DNA from: Bipolaris cookei
Lineage: Eukaryota; Ascomycota; Dothideomycetes; Pleosporales; Pleosporaceae
Direction of reading: 5' to 3'
Length of the DNA: 64,000 bases
Assembly (NCBI GenBank): GCA_002286855.1
Contig: NRSV01000057.1
Span: 65,647 to 129,646 of the forward strand
Shown here one piece after another: positions 10,024 through 20,261 of this stretch. Both the position numbers and the translations under genes were made by a program. Positions within the stretch are counted from its first letter, which is position 1. The number at the start of each line of letters is the position of its first letter. The notes below the pieces were generated by a model, which saw only the letters and a program-made list of their open reading frames with translations, made no database searches and was not told the origin of the DNA.

Positions 10024-12045
10024 ATGAAGCTTGCTACCTCTTTGGCGCTGAGCTCCATCGTCCATCAAGGGCTTTCACTTCTTGATTCAAAAACGATATT
10101 GTCCAAGTATTTTGGCAATGACGCATCGTGGTATCAAGACCGCATTCCTCTCTTTGAATCAAGTGACGCCGACCTTACCGATACATACTATTACCGCTGG
10201 TCCATCTTCCGCGCCCACCAACGTGATCTAGGCGCTTATGGATTCATCTCAACCGAGTTTCTCAACGACATCTCCTGGCAAACCAAGCCATGGGCTTCGC
10301 TGAATGACGCAACGGGCTTCCATCTTCTGGAGGCTCGATGGTGTCGCGATCGAAGATTCAAGGAGGATTACGCAAATTTCATGTACAGCAAAGACAGCAA
10401 CAGGCGCCAATTTTCAGAGAGTATGGCTTCGGCTGTTTGGGATGGATATCTAGTCGACGGGTCGGTGCCTGATGTCATCAAAAGACTGGATGCTATGCAA
10501 GTCGTGTATGAGGCGTGGAAGGACTCTTACGACACTTCAAAGGGTCTGTACTGGGTTGAGCCACTTCGCGATGCTACAGAGTACACCATCTCAAGTATCG
10601 ATGCATCTGGTGGCCTCGATGGTTTCGGTGGAGGAGAGGCGTTCCGACCAACAATCAACAGCTACCAATACGCCAACGCCCGGGCAATCGCTAACATTGC
10701 AGCACTCAAGGGCGGTTTGGCCAATACGGTTTCGACGTACAACGGCCAAGCGCAAGCACTTAAGCAGCGTGTACAAGACGCGCTCTGGAACTCCACATTC
10801 GAGCACTTCATCGACCGGTTCAAAGTCAACAACCAGCATGTCACTTACTGGAACTTCATCCGCGGACGCGAACTTGCTGGCATGGTACCCTGGACCCACG
10901 ACCTGCCCGACGACAAAGTAGAATACGCTCAAGCCTGGAGTCACGTACTCAACAGCAGCCAGCTGTCCGGTCCCGCCGGTCTCCGCACCGGAGAGCCCAG
11001 CTACCAATACTACATGCGCCAATACCGCTACGAAGGCAAGAACCCAGAGTGCCAGTGGAACGGCCCCGTCTGGCCCTTCCAATACACCCAAGTCCTCTCC
11101 GGTCTTGCAAAATTCCTAGACCACTACCCCACAGGCACCAAAACCGGCGTCATCACCTCAAAAGATTACACAGACATGCTCCGCAAATACGCCAAACTCC
11201 ACCGCAACCCATCCACAGGCATCCTCGACCTGGAAGAAGATTACCACCCGGACACCGGCCTCCCTATCGTCGGCCTCAAGCGCTCCCACCACTACTTCCA
11301 CTCCGGCTTCAACGACCTGATCCTTAGCGGCCTCGTCGGCCTCCGCCCCTCCGCCTCAGACGTCCTAATCGTAAACCCCCTCTTCGACCCCTCAATCAGT
11401 TTCTTCCGTGCAGAACGCATCCCTTACCACGGCCACAACATCGCCATCCAATGGGACGCTACGGGATCTCACTACGGGACTCGCGGCCTCCAGATCGAAA
11501 TCGACGGCAAAATTGCAGCCTCACAACCTAACGCGTCGAAAATCTCCATCCCACTTAAGCGTGTAGCGGCTCCTGCACCGTTTACGAGTCGCATCGCCAA
11601 ATCCGTTCAGCTCAATGCCTCGACGCCGTATCCAAGGGGAACGGCGTCCGTGGCGAATACAAATACCTACGCTGCCATCGATGGCCGCGTGTGGTTTTTC
11701 GATACCCCGGATGCGGCGAATGGGTGGGATTCGCCTGCCGGTGCCAGCGGCGCCGCTGAAATGTGGTTCGAAATCGATTTTGGGGCCCAAGTAAGTACTA
11801 GTAGTGCTGAAATTGCGTTTTTCGCAAGTAAGGGGCAGGGATTTGCGGCGCCGAGCAAGTATCGGATTCAGGTTCAAGCACAAGGGGGTAGCTGGGGGGA
11901 TGTCGAGGGGGCGACGTATGCGAGTGTTGTTGAGAATGGGATTACGGGGGTGGAGTGGAAGGGGGTGCAGAGTCAGAGGGTTAGGCTGGTTTTTACACCG
12001 GTGGTTGGGGAGAGGGTAAGGTTGGTTGAGTTTAAAGTTTTTTAA
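10024..12045 (+). CDS. Secreted MGH1/GH63-like glycosidase with F5/8-type-C-like domain
   Basis: A single uninterrupted 673-codon frame. The first ~18 residues (MKLATSLALSSIVHQGLS) resemble a short signal peptide. Residues ~25-500 carry blocks of the (alpha/alpha)6-barrel glycosidase group related to mannosylglycerate hydrolase (MGH1) and GH63: YYYRWSIFRAH, DATEYTISSIDASGG, FRPTINSYQY, YWNFIRGRELAGMVPW, WNGPVWPFQYTQVL and SHHYFHSGFNDLI. Residues ~525-673 resemble an F5/8 type C (discoidin-like) carbohydrate-binding beta-sandwich (FDTPDAANGWDSP...MWFEIDFGA...YRIQVQ). The likely role is extracellular oligosaccharide or polysaccharide degradation; the substrate cannot be read from the sequence. 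It has no intron, unlike most neighbours. Confident in fold and secretion, not in specificity. Confidence 0.87.
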   Translation: MKLATSLALSSIVHQGLSLLDSKTILSKYFGNDASWYQDRIPLFESSDADLTDTYYYRWSIFRAHQRDLGAYGFISTEFLNDISWQTKPWASLNDATGFHLLEARWCRDRRFKEDYANFMYSKDSNRRQFSESMASAVWDGYLVDGSVPDVIKRLDAMQVVYEAWKDSYDTSKGLYWVEPLRDATEYTISSIDASGGLDGFGGGEAFRPTINSYQYANARAIANIAALKGGLANTVSTYNGQAQALKQRVQDALWNSTFEHFIDRFKVNNQHVTYWNFIRGRELAGMVPWTHDLPDDKVEYAQAWSHVLNSSQLSGPAGLRTGEPSYQYYMRQYRYEGKNPECQWNGPVWPFQYTQVLSGLAKFLDHYPTGTKTGVITSKDYTDMLRKYAKLHRNPSTGILDLEEDYHPDTGLPIVGLKRSHHYFHSGFNDLILSGLVGLRPSASDVLIVNPLFDPSISFFRAERIPYHGHNIAIQWDATGSHYGTRGLQIEIDGKIAASQPNASKISIPLKRVAAPAPFTSRIAKSVQLNASTPYPRGTASVANTNTYAAIDGRVWFFDTPDAANGWDSPAGASGAAEMWFEIDFGAQVSTSSAEIAFFASKGQGFAAPSKYRIQVQAQGGSWGDVEGATYASVVENGITGVEWKGVQSQRVRLVFTPVVGERVRLVEFKVF

Positions 12046-12644
12046 TAAAAAAAAGGGGGGGGGGAGCTGGGGGTTTCTTGTGTATAATCTTTTTGTCAAG
12101 GGAATATTTGGATTTTTTCTTTTGAGTTCGAAAAGGAGGTTGAGGAATGTGTTTATACTAGTCTTCAGTAATTTGCTTGTTTCTAGATGCATATGTCTGA
12201 GCAAATTGTATATAAATATTGGTTGTAGTGGTTTCTCATTCTGAAATCTCATGTCTTGTTCGTTTTGCTTTGCCATAGCGATCGTTTGTGATTTGACTTA
12301 GTAAATTGTCAAATCCAAAATTCACGACGAATGACGCAGGCGCTAACAATGGTTAATGCATACGAACAGATCGTCATACACGCCCATGTCACCAAGGACT
12401 TTGAGTGTTTTGGGAAGTATGTGTTGTATGATTATACGAGAGCGGATGTAGAGATTCCACTAAACTAAAAACTAAGCCACCACGTCTACAAGAAGCTGGT
12501 CCTCAAACATATAGATACTCTTGTCGCATATATAGAATTTCATGTTCTTCGAGTATCACTGCAAGCTTACGGTTGCAAACGTATATATTGAACTATATTG
12601 GGTATGTGATGTAAGCAGCAATTTCAAACCCAAACGTTTAAACC
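12046..12644. other. Convergent intergenic spacer
   Basis: AT-rich region between the converging glycosidase gene and the OSGIN-like gene, starting with an A/G homopolymer tract (12046-12065). It presumably holds both 3' UTRs. No gene is supported. Confidence 0.55.
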
Positions 12645-14374
12645 TTAATACCTTCCAGGCCCCAGCCCACCAGCCCACCATCCAGAGTCAACCCAAGACC
12701 TATTCTCCGCATGCGCCGTCTCTACAACACGGAAGAGCTTCTGTCGGTCAAGATGCAAGTCTTCATGCCCATTTGTCATCTCAGAAGGTGTTCGTTGTCC
12801 AGTCCGTGGTCTCCGTGGACTAAGACTAATTTCCGACGCGGCAGCTTCGGCGTCAGAGTTGGATACTGGCGATGCAGACCGGGGTGTTGATAAAGCTGGT
12901 GAGAGGGCGTTGTCAGAGGGGTACATGCTTGGTATAGCTCCAAGGATGCGACCAGCTGCAAAAACACAACCACCGACTGCGTGTCTAATTAGAGAGTCAC
13001 CTGTGAGGCTTCCGGTAATAAAAACGTCCCTAGCCTCTTCGAGCGAGGTTGCTTCAGCTTTTGCACGAAGCGTGCGACCCGAGATCAGGTTGTCCGACGA
13101 TAATTCGACCGGAACATTGTCAGGCGTACTAAGAACTTCAGATTGTAACTCTGGGGACAGAAAGTCGAGTGTGCCGCGCCTTCCTACAACATAGGCCAAG
13201 CCACCTACTTCACGCGTAACAGTGTCACCCGAAGATAGCCGCAGTTCTACTTTGGCCACATCCCCAGACTCGTACGCACCAACAACTTCTGCACCAGGTA
13301 GGCCTTCGTAAAGCGTCCAGTCTCGCTGCTGGAAGGCGCTCGATTTTCTCCTTGCATAGGCAGGCCGTCCAGATTTACTCTTTCTTGAAGATGTAATTGC
13401 TGCAAGCTTCATCTGGCGATACACAGTGGCATACTCGGGATAAGCAGTATGATGACACCCTCGGAGTGGAGACGGCCGCTTTTCAGGATTCCACTGGTAT
13501 ACGTGTATGATCCTACGTCTTGGCGGCGCTGAAATTATCACGTCTGCAGCGGAAAATCCTGATCCAATAACAAGTAATGGCGCTTCAGGCAAATTTAGTT
13601 GTGAGATGGGTGAGAGCAGTGGCGGAGGTGGAATGTTGACTGTGAAGATGCCAGATGCTAGCACAAGATGCCTGCATCGTATTCCGAGACTGCCGATTGA
13701 GAAGCCCTTGACGGTGCGGTATACGTTGTCAACCTTGAGCCCCGTAAGCACGCAGTCGGATATACCTACTGCATCTGGATAGGTCTTGAGGTAGTCAGCG
13801 ACTTCAGTCCTCGACGGACGTATGAATTCCGCCTCGTCTGTCTTGCCGGTTCTAGCCAGATGGTCTGCATATGAATAACCTGGTAGGCTAAGCTGTTCTG
13901 CATAACTTAGCGCGCCTATGTCGGCGCTCGCAGAGGGCGAATCTTCGGCCCATTGCCCCCCTGCATGTACAGTCTCTCCAATAGCAAGATGTGGGATAGC
14001 CTTATCAGGCTCGTACCGCCATTCAATGCATGATTTGGGATTCAACTCGGTGTCGGCATTTGGGCGAATGAGGGTATCGAGAAGCGTATTGACGGGTAGT
14101 GCCTGAGTCGAGTAGCGAAGTGAGGAGAGAAAATGCGCGTAGAGATCTGGGGTTAGGTGGAGAAGATTAGGCGCGTTCTGGAGTTTCGCGTCGAGTATGG
14201 CGTCATGATGGCCGCCGACGTAGTAGGGAATGTGGCCATGCAGGATGTAGGAGAGGATAAGGGCAGATGGGCCATTGCCTACATTTGTAATCAGTGTCTA
14301 GTTCGCAGATGCTATTCACTCGGGCGCATACCGATGATCACCGTGTCGACGCATTTTGGGAACGAACGAGCCAT
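12645..14374 (-). CDS. OSGIN-like FAD-dependent oxidoreductase (two exons)
   Basis: Model: complement(join(12645..14278,14332..14374)), 558 residues. The 53-nt intron (GTATGC...TGTAG) splits the first FAD-binding motif. Exon 1 gives MARSFPKCVDTVIIG and exon 2 continues NGPSALILSYILHG, making a GxGxxA dinucleotide-binding fold at residues ~12-20. A second nucleotide-binding motif, LLVIGSGFSAADVI, lies mid-protein, as in flavin monooxygenase-like enzymes. The pattern (NAPNLLHLTPDLYAHF, HLVLASGIF, GLAYVVGRRGTLDFLS, GSLTGDSLIRHAVGGC) fits the oxidative stress-induced growth inhibitor (OSGIN) family, a cytosolic flavoprotein group of uncertain substrate. The C-terminal ~90 residues are Ser/Pro-rich and likely disordered. 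The start is the only ATG in frame with the motif; an ATG 23 nt upstream is out of frame. Confidence 0.85.
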
Positions 14375-15108
14375 GGACTGTTGTAGCAGTATGCCATGAG
14401 GAAGAGAGAGAGTGAGAGGGAGGGAGAGGGAGGGAGAGGGAGGGAGAGGGAGAGGGAGAGATGGACCAGGTAAGATTCGAGTGAAGCGGACGGCAAGGCA
14501 GCTCGGTAGTGTATTATTATCTCTTCAACATGACGGCTGCTTTAAATCTTTTTGCGCTAGGCGCGGTCCTTGTTCCGGCGCAGTGGGGGTTGTGTCGGGT
14601 CTTGCCTTCCAGATTGGAGGGGTTGTTTGCGAGGCTCCCCCGGCTCGTCGCCCTGCGCAGGCAGGACTCATGCAAGTATCGCATCTGAGCTGGTTAGGTG
14701 AACTGGGAGCGGCGCGGTGCGGATTGCGTGAGGTGCACGAGATGCTTAGGAATCTAACTACGATGGCGTCTGGCATTAGGTCACCAGCCTGCGCGCCCTG
14801 TGGGCTTGCAGCATGCAGCATGCAGCATGCGGGACAGGGCAAAGCAAGTGCACATCTAGAATATGTACCGAAACCAGATCAAAAACAAACTATGGTATCT
14901 TTTCAAACAACTACTCTGCCAACTATGCGGTCAAATGAAGTTATTAAAATGTGCCTAGGATGGCCCAAAAAAGTACGCCCTGTGATTTCAAAGCGACGGA
15001 TGTCTCCGGTCAGATGTGTGGGTACTCAGGCGGTACGCTAGTACCCCACATCAGCACGTCCGGACTTGGGCCGCTAACCAATCCACGATCACATCCCTCA
15101 CGGCACTT
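14375..15108. other. Intergenic with GA-rich low-complexity tract
   Basis: Upstream of the OSGIN-like gene and downstream of the VHS/GAT gene. It contains a GAGAGGGAGGGA tract and three GCAGCAT units (14808-14830). A 209-codon plus-strand frame starting in the GA tract has no family features and is not called. Confidence 0.55.
14400..14462 (+). repeat. GA-rich simple repeat
   Basis: About 63 bp of GAGAGGGAGG-type purine repeat immediately upstream of the OSGIN-like start codon. A polypurine tract of this kind in a promoter region could affect chromatin or form a triplex; that is inference. Confidence 0.85.
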
Positions 15109-16688
15109 CTAGTATCTGTACGTTATTGTGTTACGCTCTGCAATCGGCGACACGTCATGGGCTTGCTGCTGCGGCACGTTGCCCTCGGGTGTTCGTGGGC
15201 GTTCGGTCCGTGATCGCGTATGCTCATCCTCTTCAGCAATCGGTGGCTGAGCACCGTGCATGGTTAGGTTGTTCGCAGAACTCTCTTGTCGGCCCAGGTA
15301 AGACGGGGTCGAGTGGTAACCAGGATGATACGAGTCGGGTGAGCCACCGTAATCACTTGTTCCTCTTGGATTTGGGGGTATGGGTGGAGATGTGTAGTGA
15401 TCGGCAAACGGATTCTCCTCTGGCGCGCTCGGCTTTGCTTGCGAATTATCTTCGTTTCTGTAACTACCAGAGGGAGAGGTGAGCGGCTGGGTGCTTGTCA
15501 CATTTACGGGAGGTAATGTGGGCGCGCCGGTCTGCGGTGGCGCGTATGACTGAGGAGGCACACCAGCTGGGGCATTGCCATTTGGAGCTGGGGGTGAGGG
15601 CGAGGCACCCATGAAGCGGCGCGCCTGGAGCACTGCGCGCTGGTGCTTGGAGGCAGCGAGAGAGAGTTGTTCGTTTGTTTCAATGAGTGTGAGCATGGTG
15701 TCGTCATCGGGCGGCGGATTATCGCAGGCAATGTAGCCGTGTATGCTCTGTTGAGCGGTGGTGCAGCGTTCTGCAAACTCCTTGACCAGTTCATTGCTTA
15801 GCAGTTCGTTGGCGGGGGTCGATTGCACGAATTGCAGGAGAAGTTTCGCGGATGTGCGCGCTTCTTCGATGCGGCCGGCCAGCTCTGTGGGTGGGGGTAA
15901 AGTCTTAGAATTGGATCTGCTGCTTCCAGAGCTGAAGCCTCCCTGTATGTTCTGCGACCCCGACCATCCTGGAGCATTGAGCGTTCGGGGGCTGAGTTGC
16001 CTTGCGGCACTGGCCATGAGTCCCTTTTCTTTTTTATACATGGCGAAGAGCGTGTTTAGATTGGTGTCGTAGGACTTCTCCCGCTCCATAGCATCCAGCG
16101 TCTCTTTTGTGATTTGCGCAACACTAGGGTCCTGCCCATGGCGCAAGAGGTGCTTCACCGTGTCGGCAAATGGCTTATCAAGGTTCTTGGTAAAGGAGGG
16201 GCCCGGGTTGTCGGACAATATGCGGATGAGCATAATGGCATTGTACTGGACATGAGGGCGGGTGTAGTTTTCTTTGGAGAGGAAGGTACAGATTTGTCTG
16301 GCGGCGGCGGATGCAGCAGCTGGGCTTGCAACGGCGGACTCGACAATGGTCGGCAGGTGGAGCACTTCTTCGCCCTATTCGTCGCGGCATGGTCAGTAGG
16401 GAGTGAGGCAGCCACTTGCAGACGAGACATACCGAGTTAGCAGCGCCAGACTCGCAGAAGAGTCTCTGGTTGCTGTTAGCTTGGGTGGACAAGCGTTGGC
16501 GAGACGAGGTGGCCTACAACGCCCCTGGCAGCATTTGCTTCTGGCGTATCGGCGTCGGGGTCTACGTGGACGGTGTCCTGGGGCGGCGCCGCTGTCTGTG
16601 TCAATGCAGTACTCAGAGTGTCAGCGCGCGACTAACATGGGCGTTTGCGCATCAAGCTGCCCAAGTTGAGGCGCTTCTTGAGCTCCAT
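15109..16688 (-). CDS. VHS/GAT-domain endocytic adaptor, Lsb5-like (four exons)
   Basis: Model: complement(join(15109..16374,16433..16465,16518..16591,16637..16688)), 474 residues. Introns of 58, 52 and 45 nt are GT-AG. Together the exons read MELKKRLNLGSLMRKRPSAPPQ..., then ANAARGVRLFCESGAANSGEEVLHLPTIVESA. The start has a good context (ACCGCCATGG). Residues ~40-140 look like a VHS-type helical superhelix (ARQICTFLSKENYTRPHVQYNAIMLIRIL...). Residues ~185-285 look like a GAT three-helix bundle (ELAGRIEEARTSAKLLLQF...LLSNELVKEFAERC...). The tail is Pro-rich with an NPF motif (EENPFADH), known in other adaptors to bind EH domains. The likely role is ubiquitin- and Arf-linked cargo sorting or actin-patch endocytosis, as for yeast Lsb5. 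Family assignment is fairly firm; partners are inferred. Confidence 0.83.
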
Positions 16689-17182
16689 GGCGGCGGTATC
16701 CAGCAAGGGTTGATGTGGGGGATGTGTGAAGACGATGGCAGGATGATGTCAAGGCAAGGCGCAAATCAGTAGCACAAAGTAGCTGGGATGCTAGAGGGCC
16801 GAGGACCTAGGCAATATGTATGGGTGCAAGGAACACAGGGCCTGTGGTGGTTCTGTGGGCAGTAAGAAAGAGATGATGAGGCCTCCAGCACACGCGCGCT
16901 TTGCTCCGCGCGAGCGGATGGTCCCTAGGTAAGATATGACTTGGCCCCGAGCCATGGCAGCGGCGCAGACGGGTGAGGGTGGGCGACGTAGACGGCCGCG
17001 TACAACGTGTGGCAATGGGCCGTTGATGGCTGTGCAGCGTCCTTATCCACGTCTGACAGCCACCATCAACGCCATAGACAGTAGTAGTACGCGTCCTAGA
17101 GGACGGAGGGTGTTGCCAAGCAATACCGCTCTTCGTGGGCATGCACGTCCACGGTCCGATTGTCGGCTTCATTGGACCCTGT

Positions 17183-17235
17183 GGGTAGAGTAAGTCGGGT
17201 AGAGTAAGTAGGGTAGAGTAAGTAGAGTAGAGTAC
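17183..17235 (+). repeat. 14-bp tandem repeat (GGGTAGAGTAAGT)
   Basis: About three and a half imperfect copies of a GGGTAGAGTAAGTA/C unit, in the divergent promoter region. Confidence 0.8.
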
Positions 17236-17548
17236 AATAAGCACTTCGACTTGACGCCCTTGACATGGATCACGGTACATATTTGATACTCTGTCCAGCT
17301 TGGTTCCTGAACACGGGTACACACACACACACACAAACAGCGGCAATGATGGCTGCAGGAAGAGTGGATCCTCAGGCACTACTCGAGACGGTATCATGAT
17401 GGGCATATTGGCATCCAGCGCTAGACGTACGTGTACACGTGTACTGCCAACTTGACCGAGTCGTCTATTCTGCCCAGCCTTTGGAGTGGCAGCCGGAGTA
17501 TGCTATAGCCACCTCTTTGGCCACGCATGAGTCAGCCAAGATGCGTTG

Positions 17549-17550
<2 letters not shown>

Positions 17551-17584
<34 letters not shown>
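17551..17584 (+). repeat. (GT)17 microsatellite
   Basis: Uninterrupted GT dinucleotide run of 34 bp. A shorter CA run lies at about 17319-17335. Likely polymorphic in length. Confidence 0.95.
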
Positions 17585-17587
<3 letters not shown>

Positions 17588-18184
17588 CTTGTATGTTTGT
17601 TTATACTACACCTACACCACCAGACACACGGCTGAGCTCGCTGCCTGCCGATCCACCCCTCCGGCATCTGTAGCCTAACTGTGACTGCACCTGCGTCACT
17701 CGCTGCTCCATGACACACAGCCAGGCACCCAACCCTGGCAAAAGCACCCACTATCGGTGGACAACCATTGCCTCATCCACGTTTGCAGCTCCCTTGACTT
17801 CCCATATTCTGTAAATCTACCTTGTAAGACCATGGTGCCTGGATGCAGTAGACATGTGCATGCTACTCTATATACTACTATGTACTCTACAGCGGGCATT
17901 GCAGCACAAAACAGGGACCTGAGACCCGCTTCCTCGGCAGGCGATCATGCCCCAGCCTATGCGGCGGCCATGGCTTGGCTAGACGTCATTCCTCATGCGC
18001 ATTCGCTCCAGCTGCGAGACACCTGTTGACAGCCACTCACAACCGCCTGGTCAAGTGCTAGCCCAAAGTATATGACCTCGACTATGGCCATTGCACCCCT
18101 TTGTCCCGTGCAACACGCCTTCCTCCTGACCTTTGAACCACCATAGCAATCCGCTGCTCTTGTACAACCCCACCATCCTACAAA

Positions 18185-19414
18185 ATGGCGCCTGAATCCG
18201 CTGCTGCAATGGCCGGCCGTGTCCGCATGCGCGCTGAAGAAACTGATCAAGAGCGAATCACCAGAGGAACGTCAAACTTTGCCGCCTTTGAAGCAGACAT
18301 GCCTAAGCTCGCCAACCGTTTCAGCTTCTCCCTCAGGGACAACCTCTCCTCCTACCTTGGCCGCAAGAACCCCTTCTACTCCCCCGTCAATTCAAAAACC
18401 GACTATGTCTGGATCCTCGATAACACCGCCTACCAGAATCGGCTTGGAAGGTGGAAGGCCGAATTTGTCGCCTGCTACTTCGTCAAGGACAGCGGCAAGG
18501 ACCTCTCACAGATAGTCGCTTGGGTCAGCGAGAAGATTGGCCTTGCAGACGATGAGCGAGCCAGACGGACCGTCGCAACTAGGCTCCAGCCCTTTGCCGA
18601 CCAGATTCTTCCCGCCCATTCTGTCGAGATTGATCTCCTGGGTTTAAATGCCAGACTGGGCCCTAGCGGTCGCGATGGCATCAGCGTGGACGAGCTGGCC
18701 ATTCCTGGCAACGACTACAAAGACGGCCAAGTCACCAGCTTCAAGGCTGTCGACGCAACTGCAACTCCATTCAACATTACCTTTGCCAAGTCCAAGGGCT
18801 GGGCAGTCCTCTCTGACATTGACGACACCATCAAGAAGACGCTAACGCCCTCGCCCGTCGGTATCCTGACGACTACCTTTGCAGAGGAGCCAGAGCCCAT
18901 CAAGGGAATGCCCGAGCTATACAAGCACATTGTACAAAAGCTCGACAACCCGCCCTTCTGGTATCTCTCCGCCTCACCCTACAATCTCTACCCCTTTCTC
19001 CGCAAGTTCCGAGACCAGTACTACCCCAACGGCACCATGATCCTACGCGACGCCAGCTGGATGAACCTTGCCGGCTTCCTCGCAAATCTGACCCAAGGCA
19101 CCGAAGCCTACAAAGTCGATCGCATCGAGAAAGTCTACGGATGGTTCCCCAAGCGCAGATTCATCCTCATTGGCGACTCGACTCAAACAGACCCGGAGTC
19201 GTACGGCGAGGCCTACCGCAAATTTGGCAGCAAGTGGATTGGCGCCATTTATATTCGCAAAGTGACAGGTGTTGCGGAGATGGATGAGGGCTCTAAAAAT
19301 AGCCCGGAGCGGTTTGAGAAGGCGTTCAAGGGGGTGCCTAGGGATCTCTGGTATGTTTTTGAGGACCCGCAGGAGTTGTATGCCAAGATTGATGCGCTGC
19401 CTGCTATCAAGTAA
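18185..19414 (+). CDS. App1-like phosphatidate phosphatase (DUF2183)
   Basis: Single exon, 409 residues. The catalytic HAD-type phosphatase motif DIDDT is at residues 211-215 within GWAVLSDIDDTIKKTL (DxDxT). It is followed by FWYLSASPYNLYPFL and RRFILIGDSTQTDPESYGE, all characteristic of the App1/DUF2183 family. Yeast App1 is an Mg2+-dependent phosphatidate phosphatase of cortical actin patches, converting phosphatidate to diacylglycerol. Residues 1-200 form the less conserved N-terminal domain. There is no signal peptide or membrane span. It is shorter than yeast App1, lacking an extended Pro-rich tail. The start is the first ATG (context AAAATGG), with no competing upstream start in frame. 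Confidence 0.9.
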   Translation: MAPESAAAMAGRVRMRAEETDQERITRGTSNFAAFEADMPKLANRFSFSLRDNLSSYLGRKNPFYSPVNSKTDYVWILDNTAYQNRLGRWKAEFVACYFVKDSGKDLSQIVAWVSEKIGLADDERARRTVATRLQPFADQILPAHSVEIDLLGLNARLGPSGRDGISVDELAIPGNDYKDGQVTSFKAVDATATPFNITFAKSKGWAVLSDIDDTIKKTLTPSPVGILTTTFAEEPEPIKGMPELYKHIVQKLDNPPFWYLSASPYNLYPFLRKFRDQYYPNGTMILRDASWMNLAGFLANLTQGTEAYKVDRIEKVYGWFPKRRFILIGDSTQTDPESYGEAYRKFGSKWIGAIYIRKVTGVAEMDEGSKNSPERFEKAFKGVPRDLWYVFEDPQELYAKIDALPAIK

Positions 19415-19797
19415 GGACTTGCATCGCGCTGTTTAGAGTCTTTGGAGACTCGAGGAAGAAGAGGGTGGGAGAGGGAGTCATGTTTATACCAGTCTTCATT
19501 TCACATGATACCACTTTTGGAATTGGGAGGTAATGCGTGCTTTGGGGTAAAGAATGGCGTTGCGGTATTAAAGCTTCTTTTCTTTTCTTTTTCTTTTTCT
19601 TTTGTAATAATATACAGGTTAAGGTTACTACGATATTTCACTTGGCATGTATTCTTTTTAGCATCAACATCATTCATGCACGTTTGAAATGGGCTTCTTC
19701 ACAAGTTCGGGGTCTAGTCTCTTCAATATTACATATCTGCTATGTAACATGTGTAATGCATTGAATTAAAATCACTCTGTGCCGCGTCCATTACCAC

Positions 19798-19841
19798 CTT
19801 CTTCTTCTTCTTCTTCTTCTTCTTCTTCTTCTTCTTCTTCT
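19798..19841 (+). repeat. (CTT)n trinucleotide microsatellite
   Basis: About 14 perfect CTT units in intergenic DNA, not in a coding frame. Confidence 0.95.
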
Positions 19842-20191
19842 CAATTTGCATTCGAGACTGATGGATTTCCTTTTGCACTTGGGTTCCGCATTGGTTTGGT
19901 TGGTGGGTGTGTAGATACGTTGTGTCATGAGGGATGAGAAGGTTTCGAGTCTGGGGACTTGGCTATCATGGTGGTTATGAATGCCATGTTGTTGATGTCA
20001 TTTTCTATGACTCTGTCAATGGTCTTGCGCGTAGGGGTCATAATTGCATGTTTTTTTGAGGGACGAAAGAGAAATGAGATGAATGATGTTTAGCAAAGTA
20101 AGACGAAGGGTTTTTATAGGAAATCAAGCAAAGAATCGTTATTGAATGCAAGGCTTCGAAGCAGTTCTACTTAATGAGTCGTAAACAGTCT

Positions 20192-20210
20192 AGATATCAA
20201 CGTGATATCT
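20192..20210. repeat. Perfect inverted repeat, 8-bp arms
   Basis: AGATATCA, three-base loop ACG, TGATATCT. It lies about 50 bp downstream of the cytochrome b561 stop codon, so it may be in the 3' UTR. It could also be chance in AT-rich DNA. Confidence 0.5.
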
Positions 20211-20261
20211 GTTGCCTCCTTAGTAAAGAAAAGGCAGTAAGATTGAGAATTCCATATCAAC

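Larger units (their letters stand above)
16689..18184. other. Divergent intergenic region, 1.5 kb
   Basis: Lies between the VHS/GAT gene (minus) and the App1-like gene (plus), so it should carry two promoters. It includes a (CA)n stretch, a 14-bp GGGTAGAGTAAGTA tandem and a (GT)17 microsatellite. The remaining open frames are low-complexity. No gene is supported. Confidence 0.55.
19415..20261. other. Convergent intergenic spacer with TTC microsatellite
   Basis: AT- and pyrimidine-rich spacer between two converging genes; likely holds 3' UTRs. It includes a T/C-rich tract at ~19570-19600, the TTC microsatellite and an 8-bp-arm inverted repeat at 20192-20210. No gene seen. Confidence 0.55.

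Noticed and set aside
10591..11091. 166-codon minus-strand open frame
   Set aside because: It lies inside the glycosidase gene on the opposite strand and has no motif of its own; it reflects the codon bias of the plus-strand gene.
14412..15041. 209-codon plus-strand open frame
   Set aside because: It begins within a GA-repeat and continues without recognisable protein features; no splice or promoter support.
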